Source: Arcuatula senhousia (taxonomy: Eukaryota; Mollusca; Bivalvia; Mytilida; Mytilidae). From it: a stretch of DNA of 64,000 nucleotides. The stretch's first letter is position 1. The number at the start of each line of letters is the position of its first letter. Made by a program: the position numbers and the translations under genes. Location: contig OZ020303.1 of the NCBI GenBank assembly GCA_963971305.1, forward strand, positions 20,953,184 through 21,017,183. The letters run 5' to 3'. A model generated the notes under the pieces. The model was not told where the DNA came from. It worked only from the letters and a program-made list of their open reading frames with translations, and made no database searches. Below are positions 49,821 to 60,900 of the stretch, one piece after another.

Positions 49821-50458
49821 AACAAGAGGCTCCTATGAGCCTGAATCGCCACCTGACTTATACACCTCACCATCGGCTACTAGGCAAAAATATTTGATAT
49901 CAAAAAGATAATAAATTTGTTAAGGGGTCATATCCCAACTTAGTTTAACTAAATAAGTAAAGATTATCGTTTTCTTCTTTTGACATTCGTAAGGGAATTA
50001 CTACTAATATCATTGGTTCTACAACTTTGGCCCTGGTCATATTTTGAAGATCGTAGCCTGCTTAACAATTTGCAATTTAAATTTCTTAAACATCTTTTAA
50101 AGTTTTAAGATTAAGATACTTAATTTAATAAGTGCAAAATTCATAAAAATCAAGGTTGAAGAAGGGCAATATAATTCCTATATGGGTTATTGGATCTTCT
50201 TCAAAATTTAAGGATAGGTAGATCTTGAGATGCTAATCACTTTTGTTCTCCATCAGAATTTAAAAATGTATGTTCTTTTTTAAGCCACAGCAGCCATGTT
50301 TTACCACAAATCAAAAATCCTCATACCAGTTCTAAGCATCAAATGCTTATGAACAACCATAGAATACCTTTGGTTGCAATTGGACCTATGGTGTCGAGGA
50401 GTAAACGTTTAAAAAGTTAATGGATGGACAATGGACGCCAAGTAATGACAATAGCTCA
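49821..50458 (+). mobile_element. AACAAGAGGC-type element, 3' truncated
   Basis: Starts AACAAGAGGCTCCTATGAGCCTGAATCG with the 5' hairpin AGGCTC/GAGCCT. It ends at GCCAAGTAATGACAATAGCTCA without the 3' hairpin seen in the larger copy at 52.6-54.4 kb. It interrupts segmental repeat copy 3. Confidence 0.6.
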
Positions 50459-51399
50459 AAATGATAAATTTGAAAACAAAGTTCAGACTTTATCTTTTCA
50501 ATGTCTGGGACAAAAAATAGTTCCAAAGATTTCAAGATTATAGAAATTTCAGTAAATAGATTTTAAACCTATGCTCTACATATTTAGTCTATAATTTAAC
50601 AAGGATCGTCTAGACAGTAAACAGCTTTGGCCTGATAAAACCCTTCTTATGCAAGCAATAAAATAACGTTTAGTTAAAAAGTTGGGTTTGGTATTTTTCA
50701 GGCCTTAATTCAATATCATCCATAATTCAGTTCATTTTTGTTTGTTTTCCATATATCATTTGCATTTTCAAACATTTAAAGTTATTGAATATTACATAAT
50801 TTTATGATATAAGCTTTACAGTTTGGGGTTTCTTTGATCAGAATCAACAGACTAAATAACTGTAACACGACAAGGAAGGCAATAAAATAAAGGTCATTCA
50901 CACATCTACATAGATCCATCCAATGTTATAGCCTTGAGATATTCCAAAGAAAGAAGTAAATAGAGTTCCACACACAAGACCCATACTCCTCTTTTGGAAA
51001 AGAAAACTTAAGATCCCTGGTTTGTTTTTCCTCACTCCTAAGCAGCACTCCTTAAAATATCTTTGTGAATCATTATCCCTTTTCAGAAAAGTCTAATGAT
51101 AGGTTTGCACATGTTTCTGTATGAAGTATAAATAATTTTATTGTTGGAAGACTTTACATGTTTCTTATATCATCCTCTTAAATATTCTTCTTAATGAATG
51201 AGGGTACTAGCAGAATACAACATTACTATTGTCATGTCTTCAGGATATACCTAAGATTGCCTCTAACATATTAGAGTATTATAAAATTCAGTCATGCAAC
51301 CATAAAGTGAATTCCAATGTAAAATGATCATGAGTAAACTATTACTCAACAAGACATATAAATTTATATCAAAATTTAATAGAAAAAAAATCTTTTTAT

Positions 51400-52574
51400 A
51401 TATTGACATTTTTGTCCCTTTGACTCCTAATTTCTAATTTTTTTATAAAGTGGTAAGGTCCACAAACCCAAAATGCAATAAGAAGCTTCCTTAAGTGGAT
51501 ATAATTATATTAAAACTTCATAACAATTGGCTGGCACGGCCACTATAACTTAGTTTTTGTGTAAAAAAGCTCTTAAACACATGTCTTTTTTGCACCTTTG
51601 ACCCCTGATTTCTTGTAAATAATAAGAGATATTGCAAATCTGATTTAAGAATGCAGACAGGATTTTCACAAGGATTCCAATAAAAAAAAGATTTGGAAAA
51701 TCGGACAACAAATAAAAAAGTTGATTTTTGGGGCGTCGCATGTGTTTGGCCCCTTGTACATGTACCAATGTAATGGTGCAATACATATCAAAACAATTGA
51801 CACATTTCGTTGACAGAATTAAATGAGGAATTCAATAAAAAAAGAATTTTCAAAATCGAATGAATAATAAACATTCTACAGCAGTTTTGTCAGTTCACCC
51901 GTTTTAGCCCCTTTTGACCCCTTTTTCTATAATGGCTAGGGCCACAAACCCAAAATGCAATAATAAGCTTCCTTTAGTGAATTTTATCATCATATTTAAA
52001 CTTCATAAAAATTGGCTGTTCAACTACTACTAAATTTCTTGTGTAAAACTATTTGCCTCAACAAACTTTTAAGAATGGCGTTTTTTTTTCCCTTTGATCC
52101 CTTATATCTCAAAAACGGTTAGAGATATTTCAAATCATAAGGATTTCAATGAAAAAAAGATTTTGAAAATCGGACCACAAATAAAGAAGTAGATTTTTTG
52201 GGCGTGGCCCCTCTTTGGCCCCCTGTAGCACTGTAACGGTAAAATATATATCAAAACCATTGACACATTTAGCTGACAGAATTTAATGAGGAATTCAATA
52301 AAAAAAAGAATTTTCACAATCGAATGAATAATAAACATTCTATAGCAGTTTTGTCAGTACATGCGTTTTAGCCCTTTTTGGCCCTTTTTTCTAAAATGGT
52401 AAGGGCCGTAAACCCTAAATGCAATACCAACCTTCCTTTAGTGGTAACAAACATCATATTAAAATTTCATAACAATTAGTCAATATTTACTCAAGTTATC
52501 GCACGGAAACCAAATTTCTACAGACGACGACATCGCCATAACATTATACGATCGCCAAAATTTTGCGTTCGTAT
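51400..52574 (+). mobile_element. Second copy of the GCGGTCGTAT-type element, left end missing
   Basis: Two copies of the same core as in 44.6-46.8 kb (TTGCAAATC, AAAATCGGACMACAAATAAA, GGCCCCYTGTA) and the same right end, GACATCGCCATAACATTATA followed by an imperfect TTTTGCGTTCGTAT. The left subterminal repeat is not found. Confidence 0.55.
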
Positions 52575-54398
52575 AACAAGAGGCTCCCAGGAGCCTGAAT
52601 CACTCACCTGGTCCTGATGTTGACCCTATACTTTTGTAGAGTTAAATGAGCTGAACATTTAAGCAAGCAACAGTTTTTCTCTACCTGCAATAGTTTTCAT
52701 TCTATAGGCCAAAAACACCATTTTTCACCTATAAGGGGCCATAACCCCTATAAGGAGTCATCTGACAACTTCGACCCTATGGAGACTTTTGTAGAGCTAA
52801 ATGAGCTGAACATTTAAGCAAGCAACAGCTAATCTCTATCTGCAATAGTTTTCATTCTGTAGGCCAAAAACATGAAAAATCGCTTTTTTCAGGGGCCGTA
52901 ACCCCTATAAGGGGTCATCTGACAACTTCGACCCTATGGAGAATTTTGTAGAGCTAAATGAGCTGAACATTGAAGCAAGCAACAGCTAATCTCTATCTGC
53001 AATAGTTCTCATTCTGTAGGACAAAAACATGAAAAATTGCTATTTTTCAGGGGCCGTAACCCCCATAAGGGGTCATCTGACAACTTCGACCCTATGGAGA
53101 ATTTTGTAGAGCTAAATGAGCTGAACATTTAAGCAAGCAACAGCTAATCTCTATCTGCAATAGTTTTCATACTGTAGGCCAAAAACATGAAAAATTGCTA
53201 TTTTTCAGGGGCCGTAAACCCTATAAGGGGTCATCTGACAACTTCGACCCTATGGACAATTTTGTAGAGCTAAATGAGCTGAACATTTAAGCAAGCAACA
53301 GCTAATCTCTATCTGCAATACCGGTAGTTTTCATTCTGTAGGACAAAAACATGAAAAATTGCTATTTTTCACAGGCCGTAACCCCTATAAGAGGTCATCT
53401 GACAACTTCAACCCTATGGAGAATTTTGTAGAGCTAAATGAGCTGAACATTTAAGCAAGCAACAGCTAATCTCTATGTGCAATAGTTTTCATTCTGTAGG
53501 ACAAAAACATGAAAAATCACTATTTTTCAGTGGCTGTAACCCCTAAAAGACGTTATCTGACAACTTCGACCCTATAGAGACTTTCGTAGAGCTAAATGAG
53601 CTTAACATTTAAGCAAGCAACAGCTAATCTCTATCTGCAATAGTTTTCATTCTGTAGGCCAAAAACATGAAAAATGGCTATTTTTCACCTTTAAGGGGCC
53701 GTAACCCCTATAAGAGGTCATCTGACAACTTTGACCCGATAGAGACTTTTGTAGATTTAAATGAGTTGAACATTTAAGTAGGCAACAGCTAATCTCTATC
53801 TGCAAAAGTTTTCATTCTGTAGGCCAAAAACATGAAAAAATGCTATTTTTCACCTTTAAGGGGCCGTAACCCCTATAAGGGGTCATCTGACAACTTTGAC
53901 CCTATAGAGACTTTTGTAGATTTAAATGAGTTGAACATTTAAGTAGGCAACAGCTAATCTCTATCTGCAATAGTTTTCATTCTGTAGGCCAAAAACATGA
54001 AAAAATGCTATTTTTCACCTTTAAGGGGCCGTAACCCCTATAAGGGGTCATCTGACAACTTTTACCAAGAGACTAACGTAGAGCTTTTGATGCTGAATCA
54101 GTAGCGTGGCCTCAGATTTCCTCTATCTCTTATACTTTTTGATTTATAAGCCAAAAACAGTAGTCTGACCCCCCTAGTCTATTTTTAGTAACGGCGGCCA
54201 TGTTTTTTAACGGATCAAAAATCAAAACACAAGTTTGGTTCAGGACACCCTAAGGATCATTCCAAGTTCATTAAATTCTGTTTGGTAGTTTCAGAGGAGA
54301 AGATTTTTGAAAAATTGTTAACAGACGACGACAGACGACGACGGACGCCAAGTGATGGTAATAGCTCACCTGGACCGAAGGTCCAGGTGAGCTAAAAA
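52575..54398 (+). mobile_element. AACAAGAGGC-type element with about eight tandem cores
   Basis: 5' hairpin AGGCTCC/GGAGCCT at 52581-52596, then roughly eight tandem units of about 165-180 bp (GAGCTAAATGAGCTGAACAT, GCAACAGCTAATCTCTATCT, AGGGGCCGTAACCCCTATAA) from about 52635 to 54065. It then has a unique segment and a 3' hairpin AGCTCACCTGGAC/GTCCAGGTGAGCT (54363-54393) followed by AAAAAG. Terminal hairpin plus tandem cores resembles non-autonomous Helitron/Helentron relatives of bivalves; no protein is encoded. Confidence 0.7.
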
Positions 54399-54997
54399 GT
54401 CATTGAGTTTTGGAGGTGCTCAAAATTTATGTATATAACCTTTAACATTACCTTAACTGAAAGTCAAATGATGAAGGGTTAATAACAAGTTTCATTAAAC
54501 AAGGAGATTGTGTTTAACCAGGCTGTAATGCAATATGTAATGTAAGGTAATAACTGTAGGATGTTTTTATCATATGTATTAAAATCAAGAATATGTCCAA
54601 AAGACATAATGCCCCTTCTCGCAACATTTGGGATGGATGGACAAACAGACAGATGGAAAGACGATTGGATGGACAAACAGACAGACAAACAGAGGAACGA
54701 ATGCACCTATATAAACCTATATAAACACTATATGCCCCCTACTTTTATAGATGGGGCATAAAAATAAATCAGCAAACATTGTGCTCAACTGGTTTCATCA
54801 AAATACTTAATGCCTGTTGAATAATGGACAAACAGACTGGACCTAATGATCAAGCAATGGACATCTATCGCAAGATTGAACATAAAGAAATAAAAACAAC
54901 TAAAATAAAATATATAATATTGCAGTAAATATAAAATATTCAAATTCAACAATATAAATGCTATCACATAATAATCAGATGCTGTCTCTCACAGTTA
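54399..54997. other. Stretch downstream of the LRR gene
   Basis: Contains a degenerate GACAGACAAACA/GGATGGACAAACAGA microsatellite at about 54630-54695 and a hairpin ATGCCCC...GGGGCAT at 54730-54768 that looks like another element terminus. No clear poly(A) signal for the minus-strand gene. Confidence 0.4.
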
Positions 54998-57900
54998 TCA
55001 TACACCTGGGGTTTGGCGTAGTAATTCTTTCTGTGTAGCTTTCAATATCTAAAAGTAAAACATAACATTTAAAATTGCATGTAATTAAATCAAACTTAAA
55101 AGTGGTAGCTTTGATATTGACATTAAATATTGACTCAAGCCATTAGAAAATGACATTCTTAAAATGTTATTTTAAGTCTTTTTATTAGAAGATCTATAAA
55201 AGGTTTATGAAAAGCTTTACATGCATCATAGTTTTTAACATCAATTAACAAAATTTGGTTTTGCATGTTTTCTTTAAAGTTTAACTAGAACAGTATTATA
55301 ATATTCATAGAAATACAATTATACCAAACTATAGATTTAAAGCTCATTTTTTTAATCAAAGGAAATGTTTTCTTGTATTTTTATTATAATAATTATTATA
55401 AACTTTTTCCTTTTTACCCTACATACCTCATCAGTATCTCGGATTTGTGAAAAGTCTGGCTTGTCCTCTCTTTGTCTCCTCTAAATTAATAAATTACAAT
55501 GTAATGATACAGTCAAGGACTAATAACCAATTAATAAGTAATCAAAAAAAGATGAATTTAAAATCAGAAAATCTGTCAAAGTTAAAATGGCTGGATTTCG
55601 TTAAACAGGAAGTAGGTGAGCGACAGACCTGATGCCCCCACCCTGATGCTGTATACCAAATATCAAGTGGCTGTGATCAGTAGTTGCTGAGAAAACTATT
55701 ATGAAAAATATTTCCCCACCCGCACGCCGCCTGCCCGCCTGAAATTCACAATTTTATAACCCGGATTTTTCACTCCATGAAATCCGGCCAAAAATCAATT
55801 TAGGAATGAGTCAAAGACAGAAATGGCCAGATTTTGTTAAACAGGAAGAATATAAGCAACTGACCTAAAATTGAATCTGCATACCAAATATCAAAAGACT
55901 GTGAAAAGTATATCAATACTGAGAAAACTAATGGGAAAACTTTCTACCATTGAACATTAGAGTCAAAATTTAACCAAGTCAATAAATACAAGAAGTAGAT
56001 GAGGTACAGATCTGATATCAATTCCAACATTATGAGACCTTATACTGATGCTGCATACCAAATATCAAAAGACTATGATTAGTAGTTGCTACGAAAAAGT
56101 GATGTCACAAAGATTGTGTGAAAGTTCCATAAATGTCCATTGACATTTTAAAGAAACCAATAGTACATGTAATCGATTGCCTTTATAACAAAAGTACTGG
56201 TAAAAAATTTGCGTTTTGTTAATTTCTGCATGGGTAATCTTGAACTTACATGCCAAGGTTTGGGTTGTGGTGTCCCAATTGTTCCTCGAAGTTGGTCTCT
56301 ATCTACACTCCCTATCTCAGAAGCTGTTAGCGAGTCCAAGTATCTGTGAGAAAAACAAAATCCCATCAGACTATATAACATGGACAAAGAAACAAAGTAT
56401 GATTTCTGATAATACACTCTAACTGTGAAAAACTTAATGAGAATACCAACTGCTCCATTCTAGACACTATATTAGAACAATTTCAAGTTCAATGATCTCC
56501 CCTGAATATTATATAAGAACAATGACATTACACATCTCCATGTTTTGGTGTATATCATATGAATTTCATCAATTGGTTATTAAGTTGTGCTAAATGAGTG
56601 TTTTGATGGACATACAATGGGATTCCTATATAATCATCAAACAAGTTTGCAGTAGGTACAATTATAGATATGCAAGGAGCCATTGAAAAGATATTTTTGT
56701 CTGCAACCTTTCATGATCATTGATTTATATGTCTGAAAAAAAATCATGTCAAAATTAAATCCAGTGCAAAGGAATTAATAATTTATGAGTTTTTTTTTTG
56801 TCATCAAGCAGTGAAAATTGGTCTATATTGAATTCATGTCACATTTGAAGTACCAATAGTTTTCTTTATTTAACTCGATGGGTTCAGTTTTCTAGCTTAT
56901 ATCTAATGTACTCCCATTATGTTTATTTCTAATTTATACTGTTACCTGACACATGCATCCAGATCTGTTTTTAATTTAATTTCATAATCAGAATATTCAT
57001 TCTGTAAATTTCTGAAAAAGAAATTAAAGGTTAATATTCTAAGGCCCATAACTCAACAAATTTTAAGAAACTTCCGTTTCTGTGTGGAATGCATTAAAGT
57101 AAGAAATATAAGTAGCCACTTTCAATAAACTATTAGAGAGACATTAGACAGTATATGTATTATCTATTAATGTTATTATAAAGTTAAAATGATTATAAAA
57201 ATATTTAAAAATGGTTTTGTTCCTTCAAACAGGACGACACCTGTGTTTTATAATTGATTTCTCATGCAGTCTGTAAAATTAAGACTTGTTATTCTCTTGC
57301 CTGACTTAGAATCAAATTTTGCTTTTATTTATGAAAAAAAGACATTCATCCAAATTTCACTTCCCTGAAAAGTTTTTTTTACTGACAACTGGACAGTGAG
57401 TTGGCATCAACATTAAAGACTAAAGTGTTATCATCAAATTAAAAACTGCCAAGTGTTAACATACATGATTCTCCTCTGAAGAAAATTGACATTCTCTTCC
57501 ATTCTGGACTTGGATTCTTTCATTCTCTCCTCGAAAGCCTGTCGAGCAGCACCTTTTAATGTCTCTATGTTTTGTCTGTGTCTATCTAAACCTTTGTCAT
57601 ACTAGAAAAACACAAGAAGACATCCAATAAACTAAAAGTAAATCTCTAGGCTTATGCTCACTATTAATACCCCTGCTCCCAAAATTTGTAAAAACCTAAG
57701 TATTCTGTAAACAGGAAATAAACGACCTAGGAAATTAGAATTGTTTTACACCATATGGTACTAAAGGCTAAAGCTACATGTATATACAAAACATCAGGCA
57801 TCTGGATTATTTAGGTGCTTAGAAAATTGTGGTGGAAATTTGCATGCATGTACACAGTGTAAAAACCTAAGTATTTTGTAAACAAGAAGTAGATGACCCA

Positions 57901-60900
57901 TGATTATACCATATGGTAAACTAGAGTTAACACTAAAGTATGTCTCGCCTGCTGGCAACATCAGAAACAATTATTCTTTCTTACTTCCACTATATTTTGA
58001 ATTTACATGGATTTGCAGTTTCTATGACCAAAAGATGTGTATAGAACCTAAACATTGCAAATACATGCAATAAAAATAATCAAAGTCACTCAACCAGAAA
58101 ATCAAGGTCAAGGTCAAAAGATGGGGATGCAACTGTGCTAAGCTACTACTGGGGCATATGCATACCAAGTTTCATCCACCTAGGACCTATAGTTCTTGAA
58201 ATATGGAGGTGCTCGCAAAACTTTTCCATTGCTATTATATGTATTGAAAATTGTCAAAGTCACTCAACTGAAAAATCAAGGTCAAGGTCAAAAGATGGGG
58301 ATGCAACTGTGCTAAGCTATTACTGGGGCATATGCATACCAAGTTTCATCAACCCAGGACCTATAGTTCTTGAGATATGGAGGTGCTCGCAAAACTTTTC
58401 CATTGCTATTATATGTATTGAAAATTGTAAAAGTCACTCAACCAGAAAATCAAGGTCAAGGTCAAAAGATGGGGATGCAACTGTGCTAAGCTACTACTGG
58501 GGCATATGCATACCAAGTTTCATCAACCCAGGACATATAGTTCTTGAGATATGGAGGTGCTCATAAAACTTTTCCAAAAAGTTAACGCCGCCGTCGCCTC
58601 CGCCACCGGTAAAGTAACACCTTTGTCCTGCTCTGCTTCGCAGGCGAGACAAAAATGTATTGAATAAACCAACTAGAAAATGTATCTATGAGCCACAGGA
58701 TGGCCCTCCTGTGCTTGCAATATCATTGACCACCTATGTGAATTATTCTGGATATGGTCTTTTACTAAAATATTAATCAAAAGTGTCCATGCATAAAATA
58801 AAGGTCATAGTGACCAAATATCTGTGGGTGGTGCCAGGTGGTTACCAAGACTTCTGAGTAGTAGTGAAATATTATTGACCCCAACATGTAGTGGACCTTA
58901 ACCAAGAGCTTAACCAAAGTCATTCATGCATAAAATGTAGGTCACAGTGACCCATTTCTATTGATTGGTGTTATGTTACTCAAGATACCTCTTGTGGTAA
59001 AATACCATTGACCCCAACATGTAGTATCCAACTACTTAAAGTCATTCATGCGTAATATATAGGTGGCAGTGACCTAATTTCTATTAAGTGGTGTCATGTT
59101 CAGAATAAAATTCAAATTTGAAGATGATGCAGGTTTATTTAATAAGAATACTTACAACAAAGTCAGCAAGGACGTATTAGCAAAAGTCCAAAGTTTTCCA
59201 AAATATTTGAGTGATTTGCACAAAATTTTGATATACACATCCTAAAATGTTACTTAATGTAATTGCTGCATAAAATTTCAGATCTTTGCCATTTATAGTT
59301 ATTTAATTTGAGAAAGATGAACAAATTAAATGAAATTCTTAAACAGATCTGGAGGCATTAAGAAAATGTAAAACAAAACACTTCCCAAACTCAAACATTA
59401 AATTTTCATCTGAAAACATATTTCTTCAAAGATAAATAAGGAACTGGGGATCAACTTTCTAAGTTAATAGAAGAAAAATTCCATTTTGTGGGATGTTAAA
59501 TATACCATGGTTTCACACATTGCTATAGTAATCAATATAAACTAAACATTTTGTCGAATTTATATTTTCATACCCGGTAGTTGACAAAAACCTGATGAAA
59601 GTTGGTACCCCACAAAATTAATAATAATGATACCAGAGAAACAGATATAACATTTTCTTTCGAAGAAAAATTACAAGTAAACTGTTTACATACACTTGGT
59701 AATTGCTCTTTTGGAAGGGGTCTGACTGATATGTTATCTAAGGTCATAACATTACAACTGCGTAAAATGTCATTTTGGTATGTCTTTTCTCTTTCTACTG
59801 GGTTTCCCTAAAACATAAAATATCCTTTGTCAATAACAACTCAGTATTTTCTTCACTGTAAAAACTAAGCAAATACCGGTAGTGTACATCCCGGGCCACC
59901 AATGTATCACATTCATTTTGGTCTTCACATATGAAATAAGCAGTATAACTACTTAGCATGTACTGGTATATTTTAAATAAGACAAGTTTTCATCAAATTA
60001 AGGATTGGTCCTACGACTGTTATGAAAGTAAACTTATATATCTATCTTTATTCAAAACTGCCTTAAGAGTGTTTTCTCATAATTTTTGCAGATCATCAAA
60101 AAAATCATTATTGACAGCTTATGCCTATACTTTATATGTTCAGCACTTTTCTACAACCTAGACTTACATGTAATGCAAGAACCTCTAATCTTTTAAGCTC
60201 TGTCAGAACTCCTACTGTAGTATGTAGTGAGTTCACCCAAGACTTACATGTAATGCTAAGACCTCTAATCTTTTAAGCTCTGTCAGAACTCCTACTGTAG
60301 TATGTAGTGAGTTCACCTTGTTTGATGCTGCATTCAATATTTGTAGATGAAAACAGCTGGTCAGAGGAAGTATGTTAGTCTGTAATTAGAACATAATATA
60401 AATATTGTTTTTTTTCTATGAAAACAAAAGCAAAAAAACAATACTTGTTGCCTTAAAGTTTTGCAAATATATTTATTCAAGCTTAGCATCTATTTGGTCA
60501 TCCCAAAGGTTAACTACAAATGCTTTATAAGTATGTAAATAAAACCATTTCCATATCAAACAAGCTTCAGATTTTAAGTATAAACTTTCATCTAATGTTA
60601 AAAAGTGACAGATTATTTCTAGCTCATTCTATTATTGTTTAGGCAAATGGTATTCTAGTCATGCCTGTGTTATGATGCATATCAAAAACTGATTATGGAA
60701 GTAAACAAGAGAAAATCAGGTATAATGCTGGTCCAAAATATTATTGTACGAAATAATACAAAATGAGATTGGAAAAGATGATATGTATTGAAAACATTAA
60801 GTTAGACAATATGAAAAGGCTATAGTTTTAATGACTTTTCCATTATGATATCAATTCCTAAGGTTATGGGTTTGATAATTCTACCATCATCATGCTTACA

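Larger units (their letters stand above)
48990..50780 (+). repeat. Segmental repeat copy 3
   Basis: Carries the same ordered landmarks as 39.05-40.77 kb: ACAAGGAAGTATACGGTACA (49036), CAGCATGGGACTTTCCTGGT, CAATTTGACATGCTGTG (49777) and later AATTCAGTTCATTTTTG plus CATATATCATTTGCATTTTC (50720-50770). Three insertions interrupt it (49227, 49576 and 49821). Confidence 0.5.

Noticed and set aside
52635..54065. Regular repeats considered as a CRISPR array
   Set aside because: Units of 165-180 bp are repeated whole, with no unique spacers, in a eukaryotic genome.
58135..58566. 143-codon plus-strand open frame with repeated YYWGICIPSFI segments
   Set aside because: It is the 174-bp tandem core of a mobile element; 174 is divisible by three, so one stop-free frame repeats. 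No start context, no family.
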